This document shows positions 1 to 12,900 of a stretch of DNA of 64,000 bases, one piece after another (position 1 is the first letter of the stretch; every line of letters begins with the position of its first letter). Below the pieces are notes generated by a model. The model saw only the letters and a list, made by a program, of their open reading frames with translations, was not told the DNA's origin and made no database searches. Both the position numbers and the translations under genes were made by a program. The stretch spans positions 12,484,001 to 12,548,000 of the forward strand of contig CM076266.1 of NCBI GenBank assembly GCA_038380795.1. Reading direction: 5' to 3'. The stretch comes from Pyrocephalus nanus (lineage: Eukaryota; Chordata; Aves; Passeriformes; Tyrannidae).

Positions 1-3000
1 TTTTGATGAGTATCTTCCTTTTCAGAAGAATTCATATAAACACACCTCAACTGTATTGTATAGTACTGGAGGTTTGCATTTCAGTGATATTTTGACCTGA
101 ATTTGGTTCATCAAGGAAAAAAACCAAACCAACAAAACAAACATGACAGCACTGTTTTATGGCAAAGATGTTAATCCTGAGACTATAAAATGTGGTTCTT
201 CTGTGGCACAGTCAGATTGCATTGCTGTCTTTCTGCATGTTGTATTTGGAGCATAAATTATTGAAACACCAGACAGAGACTTACTGCAAAACAAAATAGG
301 AGCTATTTGCAAACAACATTGTAGTTGTTCAGATTAATGCCATGGCTATTGTATCCTTACAAACATCACCTTGTGTTGTCCTTACTGCTATTTGTTTTGT
401 TCTACCATTTTCCCACATATTTGATAGTAATGATGAGGAGGTTTTAAAGGTAGAATTAATTAGTCAAGTTCTTTTGTATAGCCTGTGTTATGACTCAGAG
501 CTTTTCCAAAGATTTGGCTGCTCAGTCTGATCAGGACTGCCTGGACTTCCAGAGATTTCAGGAACCTTCGCGCTATTCTTCAACTACCACCCCAGTTTGC
601 ATCCTGGGTTAGTGCTCACTTTCTCAGTCTTAAATATTCACCCCAAAAGTCCATTAGCCAAAGGAAACAGTGAAGCAGATGAGAAAATGGGTGATATGTG
701 CATATATATAGTCTACAAACACATTTTAAACCATTACAGTTTCTCTTAAACCTAAAGGACTAAAAGCTTAAGCCAACACAGAATTATAGTAATTCTTGTA
801 GTTTACTCTGTATTGCTTCTTAGCTCAGGGAATAAGATTCCCTCTATTGTATAAAGCTTCTGCAAATATTCTCCTTCACTTGATAAAAATAAATTAAGAA
901 AACCTTGGTCTGTCTCCTACCTTGTTTTTAAGTCTTCAGCCTTCTCTTCCAGGTGACTTTCTAGAGCTCAGCCGGGAACCTCCAAAATGTTACCAGGCAG
1001 ATTTGAGATTAGACATTTTCTAATAGAACACGTCTTTTTTCTTAGACATCTAATTTTAGAGTGAGTACACTCCTTTTGCTTGCTCTTTAGAACTATCCTA
1101 TGGGACTTTCAGCCCAAATTAGAGATTAAAAAAAAACCACCCTCTTTAGGGAAACTTTGCCATTAAAGAAAGACAAATACAGAATTCATTTTCTTAGTTT
1201 GATTAATTTTCTCAACCTTCAGAAGATTATTTCTTTTTAATCCAAGCTAGTCAACAAAGTTTACAGACAGTGGAAGCAGAAATAGATGTTTCAAAAAGCA
1301 GAGTACCCCAAGCGTATAGACTGGGATGAATGTTTTACTCAAGGTGCTGTCCTCTCCACTGACTGCAAAAAAAGTGTGCCTTAACACCTAATCTGGATTT
1401 GTAAAAGTTTTTATTTCAATTTGTATTCCATTTGAAAAAAAACAGCAGCAGCAACACAACAATGGTTTCTAATGCTCTAATTTTCTAATGCTACCTTTTA
1501 CAATTTTTTAAAGCAAAAATTCCATGCTTTTTTGATGTTCTTTTAAGGAAAAAAAAATCTAGACTTATAAAATATGTTGATGTTTCTATTGCAAGAAGGA
1601 AACATTTTTCAAAGTTTCAGAAATTCTCAAAAGACAGGAAAGTATTTCATGCCAGAACTGCTAGTTACCATATGGGTTTGGGAATAAGGGGTGGAGTGCT
1701 CTGAGCATTAAGAAGCCTTTAACAGGTGTCAGGCATGCTCTACAAGGGAAAAAGGACGCAAGAAACCAGATCTGATTTTGTGTGTTGTACTTCCCACAAG
1801 TGGCTCCCCATGGAGGGTGACCTGGCTCACCACTCAGACTGCAGGCAGCATCACTCTCTCCTCCTGCCAGTAAGAGCAGTGCAGTTGACACCTGATGACT
1901 TTAGGATGGGTACACAGGAATTTGTCTGCTGCTCATTCTCTGCCTTATCCCTCCTCATCTTTTTCACCCCGAAAAGGTTTAGTGGCCACTGACTTGCAGG
2001 GTAGGCCTGCACACAGAAAATACATTTTGCTAAAAGCATGAATAAAGATGTGATTGCAATATATCACCACTGCAATATGGGGCATCCTTTATTTACAGTG
2101 AAGGGAACAATTTTAATGAAGGGAATAGAAAGTGGCAAGTAAATTTTTAGACTAATCTATTACCTTTTGACTATTTTACTACAGTATTTAATCAAGATAG
2201 ATAAAATGTTTAGGCTGTGTTAATGGATATCTGTACAGATGTTCCCAGTGGACTGTTGGCCCTAAAACAGTGCAAAGTAGTACCACTGTTTAATTGGAAC
2301 AGTATTAGCAAACATTGCATTTAATTGGGAAACACTGGCCTGGTGCAAAGGGGTTAAGTAGTGTTTGCCCAGGTGTTTGAGTTGGGGTTCTGGTGTTGTA
2401 TTACAGAAATAAAAGATTTAAAAAGAAAAGTAAGTTGTTGCATAACATTTTGTTCTTGGTTCAAACTATTATATTCAGGGTTTTTATTTGTTTGCTTTTT
2501 TTGAAGGGATGGGAAGGCTGAAATGTAATATCGGATGTTGCTGGCAGGCTGCATATGAGTCTTAAGTACCATTAAAAGCAATAAAGAACCATCTCACTTT
2601 ACTGTCATGGGTATTCTTTCTTGCTTCTTGGGGTAATTGAAATTTCAGGCATTAATAGAATATAGACAATTGGTGGATAAGGTAAATACTATCTCCAAAC
2701 TGTGGCTATAGTAATATATTCCAGTGAGAGTCAAGAAATGGCATGCCACTGTGTTCATAAAACAACGATGATTGTATACAAACTCAACCAGTAGTGAAAT
2801 AGGATCTGAAAATATATATATTTGTTAAAACAAAAACCCCAAAGAGAGTGTTGCTTGTTCTAATCTGAAATTCCTTTTTTACTTCTAATTTTCAGTTCTG
2901 AGAATTAAAAAATGTGAGTTCTGAGTTTCTCTGAAGCTCTCAAGGTACATTCCGTATGCAATTCAAGTGGAGAAAATCTACTGTTCTCACTTTAGAAAAC

Positions 3001-3219
3001 CTGTGAATTATCTAAACAACTCCAAGGTTTAGCAGGAGGTTGTGTACTTCTCTGCACATCAGGACAGATTAATCATTGCTCTGAACAACACTAAGTTAAG
3101 AAAGATATATTCTGAAAATCTAATGATTTAGCACGTAAGGCTATCTTCCTTTGCACAGCTCTGTAAACAATCATAAAGCCTGCTATCTATTCAGGATTTT
3201 TATTACTGACTTAGGAGAA
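1..3219. other. Unique AT-rich DNA, no gene seen
   Basis: No open frame here exceeds about 90 codons and none resembles a known protein. The short frames around 1.66-2.04 kb overlap on both strands with no splice or codon signal, so they look like chance. The only structure noted is the nested inverted repeat near 2245-2339, listed separately. The base composition suggests intron or intergenic sequence. Confidence 0.6.
2245..2339. other. Nested inverted repeats, possible hairpin
   Basis: AAACAGTG at 2265-2272 is followed after 11 nt by its exact complement CACTGTTT at 2284-2291. Around it lie ACTGTT (about 2252-2257) and AACAGT (about 2298-2303), then CCAGTG (2245-2250) and CACTGG (about 2334-2339). 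The inner two pairs could fold into a stem of about 50 nt with one internal loop. The outer pair encloses a long unpaired arm, so the whole does not look like a clean microRNA precursor. A decayed palindromic transposon end or chance are alternatives. Confidence 0.3.
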
Positions 3220-3221
3220 TG

Positions 3222-3327
3222 AGGATGGCAAAGCACTGGAACAGGCTGCTCATGGAAGTCATGGATTTTCCCTCTTCAGAGACATTCCAAACCTACATGG
3301 TTGCATTCCTGGGTAACCTGCTCTAGG
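3222..3327 (+). mobile_element. CR1 LINE fragment (old, 3' part)
   Basis: The stretch beginning GGCAAAGCACTGGAACAGGC and ending TAACCTGCTCTAGG follows the conserved end of CR1 ORF2 and the start of its 3' UTR, where CR1 copies encode the 'HWNRLP' region and then the final helix. It is cut on both sides: the 5' part is missing and sequence after 3327 no longer follows CR1, so there are no terminal octamers. Many substitutions suggest an old insertion. It encodes nothing intact. Confidence 0.75.
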
Positions 3328-6300
3328 ATTTTGTAAAAGACAAAATCAGAAGTCGTAGAGGAAATAAATCTTCTGGGTTTATTTTTGTTTTGTATGGTCT
3401 GTGCTGGGATTTTAGTTTATTTCATTGTGGGTGGTTTTTTTTGCTGTTCTTGTTGGTGTTTGTTTGTTTGTTGTTTTGTTGTTATTGTTATTTTTCTAAG
3501 GTTTTGTTTTAATGGTAAAACTGTGAATTTCAATGACAGAAGAGAGGATTTCTCCATTTTTTCTCTCTTACCTACTCATAAACCTAGAAGTGAAAACTTG
3601 TGCTGCAGCACAACATGCAAAGTGAACTAATCCTGTCAGAGCTGAATGGGAATTCACGATATCAAAGCACAATCCATTGGTCTTGAAGTATCAGTCTGAG
3701 AGATGGGAGAATTTTCTTCTGGAAGTCATGAACAGTTTCTTCAACAAGTTCCTAAGACAACATATGTGTTACACATTGAAGTGCTTTACTCCTTTTACTC
3801 AATACATCCGAATACCTAGGATAGTTCAGTCACTAGAACTACCTAAACGCTCTGCCCCTCTTTTTAAGAAGCTTATTTAGAGCTCAAAAACTTCTCCCTT
3901 GACAAGGGCTATAATGACATGGTGACTCTACCTGAGGAAGTTCACTGCTTTTGTGTCAGAGATAAGTATGATAAATACTGAGAGGTTCTGCTGAAGGAAG
4001 AAAGGGGAGGAATGGTACATTAGATACTGCCCTGCTGCATCTCTCCCATTTTGTTCTAGTTATAGAGTAATTTTCTATCACAGTTTTAGTAAGTGGACTA
4101 AAGGATTCAGATATGTGTTCCCTTCAGGGTATTTGCAAGTAGCTAGTCTGTGCTGTGGCAATTAAGTTCAAGAGCTGAGTTTTGGAGTTTCCTTTTTACT
4201 TCCCTCCTAACAGTGTTATTCTATGGAACTTCATAAAATTGTTCCTGATTTGCATTACTATGACATAAATGAGAATTTCAAGTGTTCTGTGCTCTCTTTG
4301 CTGTATTTGCTGAGAAGATAATTTCTGCTTTGCAGAAAAAAAGCCCTAGAAGGAACAATGGAATAGATTGTCAATTCATAATGGTTTTTGCTGATTTTTC
4401 TCTCCCTACTTCTCTCTAATTTGTATCTTCTGTCTGTCTCAGGGTGCTTGCATAACTCACAGAACATATTGGAGAGATTTACAGTTTACTTAAAGATTAC
4501 CATTTAAGCTGTTGCTTTCAAGTTTTATTAATAATGTATTATGTTTTCCATCTTATGCTCTACATTTCTTTTGTGGACTTTGCTGAAAGTACATTTGGAG
4601 GAGAGAAAAAAAGCATGTTAAAAGAAAATGGAAAAAAACTAGTTTGCAAGTAGTGCTGTATCTGTGTGTAAGTTTGTAACCAAAACCAAGTTCTCATACT
4701 GCAAGTTCTCATGTTATGTTATCTAGTTATCTTTAGCAGATGAAGGTTTAGGCAAAACAGATCAATGACTCTAAACCAAACATAGCTTTTCAAAAGTTAA
4801 ATTATAGGAATTTTTCTTATTGTTTCCAGCACTCCTATGCTGCTTTGAACCATGAAGCAGAGGTAAGAAAAGAAACCCATATTTCTCATAAAGTTAATTA
4901 TAATTGTTGGGTGGAACACAAAGGATTTGCAGCATTTCTACTTCAGTTCTAGTAAATAACCAACATACTTCAGCTGCTCATACAGTATGTTCACTGTGAG
5001 CATACAGTAAACCACTTTATTTTTATTCGTCCTTGGTGTTAAATCACAGAGAGGATTTCAAAGGTGCACGGGGGGTGGGGGATCAGAATCATCTTCAGGT
5101 TAATGGAAACAGCAAAGAGCTGGAGGCCAGTGAAGTCTCTGCTGCATGTTACTGGGGTCAAGTCACCTGCTGTCTGTTTCATCATCCTTTGACACAGCTC
5201 AGAAGTAGACTAACAGCAGAATCTCAATGAAAATGCAAACCTATTTATGAATAAAGCTTTAATAATAAGCCAATAAAATTAAACCAATCTTTTAGGGAAT
5301 TTCATTCCAGCTGTGTTGCATTTGCACAAAGAAGGGAACTCCCAGATGCTAAGCATGTCTGTCAAAATTAAAAAAAAAAAAAAAAAAAAGAAGTTAATTT
5401 AATGTGATTCTTCAGTTCAGCTGTCCTTAAAAAAAGTCCAGCTTCAGTTTACCTGAATTCCTAGTGGGCAATTTGACTTAGTAAAAACAAAAATTAAGTG
5501 CCTTTCAGCTCCTATTTAGGGTAAAACATGTGTTGTGCTTTTCTGACATTGCCAAAGTACCATAATTATGACTGTGAAATTATTTTGACACTTTTAAAAT
5601 ATGAGTCATCTTGTAGGAAGTGAATTTATTAGCTGTGCTATATGAAGTGTGTTAAAGGGAAAAATATAGCTGATATTACAGATTCATCAGGAGGGAACAG
5701 TTAGGTGACGTGGAGATGATAGAGCTGCTGTTGGTCAATATTGGAGAGAGCTTTAATATCAAGAATAATGATCTGTTTACATATTTTTATTTGCATAGGT
5801 TGGATGATTATTCCTTGAGTGCCGTGTACACCTGAGGGGTGTGGAAATTGTGTGAGTTGGGTCAAACAGGGCTGGTGGGGCTTCCAGCCAGAAGAAACCT
5901 GCCTGCCTGTCACAGAGTCGTGCTGTGTGAGAAAGTGCAACTTGGCTTGTTTACAGCTGATTCAGACAGCCAAGGCACCCAGCTGGATTGTATTGCTAAA
6001 TGGGAAGAATCCTGTGCTAAAATAGACAGACACTTCCAATTCTTATATGTGATGTTCCCCATCCTCCTCCTCTCTTATAAAAACATTTTTAGGACCTGTG
6101 GATAAAGCATCAGGGGTACATTTTGTGCTCTTTGTTCTAATCCTACCCCATGCTAATCAAGCCTGCATGTTTAATAGCACTTTTATTATTATTTAATTAT
6201 CTACTTCTTTTTCTGCTCTTCATTACTATTGCCATGATTCTCCCTTTATAGTTATTTTAATTTACATCAGATAATTTCAGGCCCCCATTTCACATTTCAC

Positions 6301-9099
6301 AAAGCATAGAAAAATAGCTGTCCAAAACAGCTGACAGTCTAGAGACAGAGAAAGAAAATAATCACAATTGTTTTTTTTATGTCAGTAAGTGGCATGGACC
6401 AAAAGAGAATAGATATGCAGAGCAAACTTGTTTGTGGTGACTACCATTAAAAAGACTGTTGACATTTCAGGGTTGTTAAATTTGGATTAATTCTCATCTG
6501 GTCCTATGGACTGAATGATTTTTTTGTGAGTGTCTAGAGTCCACTTAGCCCACTTCTGGAACGTAGCTTCCAGTTCTTTTTAATCCAAAAGGAATTCTGT
6601 TCATACACTCGGAGACTACTTCACAATTTGATTCAAACCAAAAGAAAAAAAAAAAAAAGGAGAGGGAATAACAGGGTGTTTAAAATCAAAATTATAATAT
6701 TTTGTTCATTTAGGACATGAAAGAAAAAAAAGAATTAAATTCCTTGTCTCAGTTCCACTAGAACTCCATGGCCAGATTTGAATTTTAATATAAAATGATT
6801 TTATACAAGTAAAAAGATTCACATAAAAAACCAATCTTATTTAGAAGTGCAGCAACTATATTAAAAGAAACAGCAACATATCAATTTAAGGCATAGAAAA
6901 TGGTTTTGCATCATTTTCAGGTAAGAGCACAGTCAGTCCTTCTGGTTTCCACTGCTGTCAAACAGAACTGTAGACTATTGGAAAAGTGAAGAAGCATCTC
7001 CAAAGATCATGATCCCAGTTTGCATGTTTTGTTAAAGAACTTCAATTATTATAAAAAATTCTAATTTCTTGTATTCATTTTATTTTCTTGTATGCTGCTG
7101 CTGAAACATCTATATGTATATATAAATACACACAACATTTCTGTTTCACTGCTGTGCTCTGAAAAACTGGACAGCTAGACAGCTATTTTCAATATTTTCT
7201 TTGGATACCCAAAGTTTAAGTATTTTGCTGTGGACTGATACTGCTTCATGAAGTTCTGTTCCACTGCACCTGTTAAGAATTTTGACCCAGTGTAAGTATC
7301 TGATTTCAATAAAGATTTTCTCCCCTTAATGACTAATAAAACTTTAATTTATATGAATAAACTTAAAATTTCAAGCATCTAAGCTTAAGAAAAGTGTTGT
7401 GAATCTGGTGAGAGAGAAGAACAAGAGTTGAGAAAAATGTAAATTTCCCTGACACTAGAGAGCTTCTCCTGATTCTGCCAAATTTAGCAACAGCACATCT
7501 AAAATATTTTATGAAACCTTACCTAAAGCAGAAAATAATCCCTCCTAATACCAGTGGTCTTGAATAGTTTTACATTTTTTAAAAAGTGAAGAACCGAAAG
7601 AATATCATTGTAAGGTACATAGATTTATTTCACCAGCATAACGAAATATGGACAAATTTTGACTGTACCACAAGCTTTTGGACAACTTCTTCTGAAGAAC
7701 TGATGTACTGTGAGTTTTTCTCATCAGGCATAATCCACTGTGCAACTGAGGACAGTAGGATTAAATATATTTAAATAAAGCAAGGAATTAAATTCAGTAG
7801 CAGGAGCACAATCTAACTGATGAGACCTGTTAGAAAACCTGTTTCTCAAATAATTTGGGTTCTATGGTTCTTAAATACATGTTTGACATATAAATTTACA
7901 TAAACACTCTCACTCCTTGACAAATCTCTAAAATTACTGACCCAATATCACTGGCAATCTCTTTCTGTTTAAAAAAAAGAAGGGGAAAGCAGTGGAAATG
8001 GAAATGCTGTTTCCTTTTAACTTTGAACTATTGCAAAAGGTGGATTTAGTTTTCCTAATCTAAAGTAATATTGCAATGCCTTTATTCTACATCAATCAAA
8101 CTTCTTGTAAAACCCATGACTAAAGAAAGTCTGAGGTAGGTAACAAAAGCTGTACAATATGTAGTAAATCCTCTGCTTCTTTAGCAATGCTCTAAGATCT
8201 GTCTATTGTAAAAATAAAAGTGTAAAACAGAATATACACACCATGTACAATACATCAAAAGTAAATGAAAGGAACCCTTATCTACATTTCTGAGCAAGGC
8301 TATCAGATAATAATCCTAGCTTCTAAAAGGAAAAGAAAACAAGAATCTGGTCCATAAATCTTAGGCAAACTGAAGAGGATTGCAGTGTAACAAAACCTAC
8401 AAAGAAAGTGTCTACCAGCAAATCCTCTATCCAGAGCCATTCTGCTCCTGCACTCTCAGGATGGCACAGTGACCTCCCACAGCAAGTGTGTTTCTGATTT
8501 TAGACAGACAAAAACCTGGGCCTAGCCTTTGTAAAAGACTGCAATATTTGTTCAACACTGTCCTCAAAGAACTCTTGGTTACTGCAGTTGTGAACATTTA
8601 TTCTGTATTAAATCATTTCATAAGAAATTTTCACAGGTGTATCTCCACTGAAGTTAATGAAAGCCAGAGAAAAAGTTACCCTTAGTGAGGAATAGCAAGC
8701 GAATTTTCAGACAAAATCTCTGTCTAGAAAAGAGCAAGGGCTAGGAATATGTATCAACAGTCTCAAGTAAAAGGCCTGCCAGGGATGCTGCAACTGCAGA
8801 CTGAAAATTCAGATCTCAAGCTAAACCTCAGATGAAATCCAAATATATAAAACATGAAAATACGTATTTTTTTGTCTTTCCCCATCTCAATGTCATATAA
8901 GTTCATAGTGGATTCCCTTTCTAGGGTGAAACAGAAAATCAAATCTTTCTGTTAGTCTGTTAGAAATGAGTTACTGAATAAGCAAGATAAATGAAGTTTG
9001 AAAACTCTTAACTGATTTGACTCTCCTCTTGGAGTATTGTTTTTGTTTTCAGTTTCCACTTCTCCCAAAATATGTATATTCATTGATTCTAATGATGTT
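3328..9099. other. Unique AT-rich DNA, no gene seen
   Basis: No supported gene. A T/G-rich low-complexity stretch (roughly 3427-3500, with GTTT/GTT repeats) explains the odd Phe/Val/Cys-rich frame there. A 20-nt A run sits at 5370-5389 without a clear retrocopy upstream. Open frames near 5.7-6.1 kb overlap on both strands and show no family resemblance. Confidence 0.6.
5370..5389. repeat. A20 homopolymer
   Basis: Twenty consecutive A residues. No target-site duplication or recognisable retrocopied mRNA was seen upstream, so it is annotated as a simple repeat rather than a poly(A) tail. Confidence 0.9.
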
Positions 9100-9520
9100 A
9101 GCCTTGATTTACAGCAGTGTAACTGGGAGGAGATCTATCTCCTGATGGGGCACTATCTCACATTTCTTCTACACACATACATCATCAGCCTGGGACAGCT
9201 AATGACTACTGGGGATGATGATCAGTAAATTAAAAATTCTCTAATGAGGCTTTGATATGGTACAGTGTAATGGCTCCAAAGGAGACAATACGGTCTACTG
9301 GGTCATTGATTTGTTAGCTACAAATTCTCTTTGTGTGCCATAACATTAATCAGCTTTAATGGCTCCGATGGAGGCATATTAATTAATCGCAACTCCATTA
9401 ATAACTCTCTGATTATGTATTTACCTGACCTAGACTGTACTGTGCATTTTAGAAAGTCTTTAATTATGTTTTACACAATAGTGGCTCCAAGGGAGACTAT
9501 AAATAGTGCATTGCAGGTAC
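9100..9520. promoter_or_regulatory. Candidate conserved enhancer-like element
   Basis: Three near-identical dyad motifs occur: TGGCTCCAAAGGAGAC (9271-9286), TGGCTCCGATGGAGGC (9360-9375) and TGGCTCCAAGGGAGAC (9482-9497). Each has CTCC and GGAG arms around three bases. A fourth palindrome of the same GGAG/CTCC type, AGGAGATCTATCTCCT, sits at 9128-9143. Between them are homeodomain-type ATTAATTAATC and TAATTA-like sites (about 9378-9470) and a SOX-like CTTTGT. No long open frame shares this phase. The combination of a repeated dyad with homeodomain cores suggests a clustered transcription-factor platform. This is inference: no conservation data were available. The third dyad is close to the EBF palindrome, but the other two fit it less well. 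Confidence 0.35.
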
Positions 9521-9623
9521 TGTTATTTCCAAACGTTATTCCAAAAGGTTTTTTGACTAACATTAAGCTAATTTTAAGACAGATACACTGAAATATTTTT
9601 TAAGTTTATTTCATGAGTATGAA

Positions 9624-9945
9624 TCAAATCCATTTTGACAGAAAACTGAGAACCAAGGGTAAAATACCTAGAACATTTGTAGCTTCAGTTCTTGGAAGTC
9701 CCATTTTTTTGTGCAAAACAGGCTGCATCCCAATGCAGATGGTCCACATAATACCGCATGAGGCCTTTAGCTGATCAAAGGAAATCATCCTCCTTCTGTC
9801 TTCATAAGTGCTAAGGGCTCTGTTAATTCTAAAAGCCTTCAAGCAAGCATTGCACTGCGCTGCCCAGTTCCTCAGTGCCGAAGGCTGAGGTCACGTAGAG
9901 TTGGTAGATGCAGGCGTTACACTCATTTGGTTTGTCCCTCTTCAT
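9624..9945 (-). pseudogene. Coding-like relic of unknown family
   Basis: On the minus strand an ATG at 9945 opens 38 codons ending at TAG 9829-9831. The peptide includes ECNACIYQLYVTSAFGTEE, and most third positions are G or C (for example AAC GCC TGC ATC TAC), unlike the AT-rich surroundings. Just before that stop a second frame takes over and stays open to 9624, containing RRRMISFDQLKASCG. Two adjoining frames of unusual codon quality fit a single coding sequence broken by a frameshift, either a retro-pseudogene or a transposon scrap. I do not recognise the family. There is no poly(A), no clear splice site and no neighbouring gene. A structured non-coding RNA is an alternative, because a small hairpin of the CTCAGCC...GGC..TGAG type lies inside. 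Confidence 0.25.
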
Positions 9946-12900
9946 GTTCCCTCTTTAACAGAAGGAAATTCAAAGAATGACAAGCATCCTAAAGTAAACT
10001 GTTTCAAAGCTTATGATGTTAGTGCTCGTTATGTGGGTCTATTTATTCTATTTACTGCTGTCATTTCAGTTGCATAGATTTGTGCTCGCAAAATTATATG
10101 AAGATTCAAAATTCATTTCATTCCCTCAAGTTTACATCTAAGTTCTTCCATTTCTGTTTTTGCAAACTTTACTTCCCATTATTAGTCTAAATTTACTATC
10201 ACTGCTAACATTTCCTGCCTTTTTCCTTCCCCTCTATCCAATTTCTCACATGTAAATCAATAAATAAAGATATGTTTGATCAGTTAAGAAAAAAATTGAG
10301 ACTTTCAACACATTTTAATATTGATTTTAGTCTTGGAACTTCATAAGTTTAATTCTTGTTCCTGGAGTCTCTCTCTTCCTCAAACCATCTTTTAGGAGAC
10401 TAAGGGAGTAGTCTTTTTGTTTTTTTTTTTCATTTAGCACCCAATGTCCCTCCACGACAGAGTGGGAACAGAATATAAATTTCAGCATTATGCAACAGAA
10501 TATGAATAAAACAAAACCTGTTTATCCAAGAATGACCTTCACAGACTAATGCTATAACTCTCTTTATTAAGACAATTGAGTTTATAAACAAAATAATATA
10601 TATAAAGATTCCCATTTCATCTACCTGGACTGCAGTACAACATTTTGTGTGATGTAGTATGGAAAACAAAATAGAGGAAAAAAAAAAAGATTATGCGCAT
10701 GAATACTGTGGAATGACCTTACATTAGGAAAGGTAATGAGCAAGACTGATAGAAAAGACACTCAAAAGATCCAAAGGTGAATACTTGTAAAATTCCATTC
10801 ATTCAAAACTCACGTCATTTAATATTTTTAGTGGATATTAAAAAAGAAAAAAAAAAAAAAGGAAAAAATGTAAGAGGCTGAATAAAAAATAACACAAACA
10901 GACATGATTGCAGAGAAAACAAAAGAATAGCAAAATAATAGCATTCAAAAAGATAAGGATGAAAAAATAAAAGTGCTTTGAAACTAGTAAAACATAAGCA
11001 CCACTATATAAAGTAAAACATACATACATAAGAAATATATAAGATGAAAACTTCACCCTGTGAGCAAACTTACCTAAAAATATTCGCAAATACATTTTAA
11101 AATTCAAATTAAGAGTTTCTAACTCACTGCAACTAAATCCAAACAAAGCCTTTCACTCTAAGGCAAGGAAATCCAACTGGATTTAACACTACACTTTTTG
11201 GAGGGAAGAGAAAATGAAGTGCACACATTTGTCAGTGGCTTTGCTTGATGGTGCAGAAGGATCATGTTTCTATTGTCTCTCACTTCATGAGTTTTTATGT
11301 GAAAGAGGTACTTGTCAGCTAAATTCCCACATCCATCAGGCATTAGAATCACTGACTGTTTTATCTGTTCTTCATGAGACAGAGGCAAAGCTGGATGTCT
11401 TCAGCATCTTGTATTACACATGACACTAGTATCTCCCTCTGCAGCATCATGACTCTAATTGGACAGTTAGAGAAGAAATAATTCAACATCATCATAAAGT
11501 CTTCAGGATCTTGCCTTTTTTATTAAACAAACAGGATAAATGACTGCAAATGCAAACAGATCTTTCAGGAACCATGTTTTTTTGTGCCCCTAAAACAGTA
11601 TTTCCGAGAAATAATAGCTACATTTGACAAACAGTGCCATGCACTTCAGTAATCAACACAAAGCATGACTCTTGTCAGGAGTGTCAAAAATTTTATTACA
11701 AGCATTTCATTTGCCTTGTAGCTTCAGAAAAGCATATGTTGTGCTCAGGCAACAGGTTACAGATTTTTGTCACCTTTTTTGTTTTCTAAGACTCTTGTAA
11801 GGACTGGTTATTCCTTTTATTAAAAAGAGAAGAAAAAGAATGAACAGATATTGAATTAATGGGTTCATGCTAGATTTTAATCAATGTTATTGAGATCAGT
11901 GTAACCTTGTTAAAACAGTCTCCTTCAGTACAGATTACTTAAATATGAATCTAAACCAAGCATTTTACTATTTAAACCTGAAAACTGAGGATGTGTTACA
12001 GAAAAGGTCACCAAATACATCAAATTAATGAGTGGAATGTGAAAAGTTACCTACAGATAGGAAAAATATGAGCTTGCTCTTAATCTTGTAAAAATATTTA
12101 TTTATGATAATTTATGTAGACAGAAGGTCTTTGCTATATTTTTAATTTCAACAGAAATGAGTGATGTATCTCTTTCTAAAAATCAGAGTGCTGCAATAAC
12201 ATCCATATCTGATATTTAGTTTTCTGGAAATGGGCTTCCTGAGTAGTACATTGAGCAATGCAGTCACTCATTTTCTTTTGCCTGCACTTTATAAAAGGCC
12301 AACCTGTAAAAAAAAGGTTAAGATAACTGTTTATCAAACCAAAGCCCATTATATATTATCTGCCTCTGTATCTACTTCTCCATAGCTGGTTAAAAACATG
12401 AAAAGGTGACAAAAATGTGTGCAAAAATTAGGCCAAAAACTGAAGACTGTATTACCTGAAAACGTATAAAAGGATTCAAGATTCACCAGTGAAGTAAGAT
12501 CTCAGTAAAGTAGAATTCTACTGTAATCCAAGAAGGAAAGAAAGCTTTTAACACAAGGAAGGTTAAAAAGAGGACTTCCCATGAAATAGCTAAAACTTGA
12601 TCGATACAAGAAGTCAGAAGCAAAAAGGCTGGAACAGGGAATTAATTAAAGTGAAGAAAATGTCATTTGCAAGACAGAAAAATTAATTGTTTAGAAGTCC
12701 TTTGCAGGGATGTAACCTGAAGCCTACATTTACCTGAACTGCACTCAGTCCAGCTCTTACAGTGCTATTTATGGAGCTTGTCAGTATAATGCCAGAGACT
12801 CAGGTAACCTGAAGGATCAAAAAATGTCAGTGTGATACTGTGGCCAAGGAGTTCAAAACACAAAGCACATATCAACACCACATAATTGTCACCGAACTTG

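Noticed and set aside
10838..11146. 102-codon minus-strand frame with a run of Phe at its end
   Set aside because: The Phe-rich end is a translation of an A/T homopolymer, and the remainder is low-complexity hydrophobic sequence.
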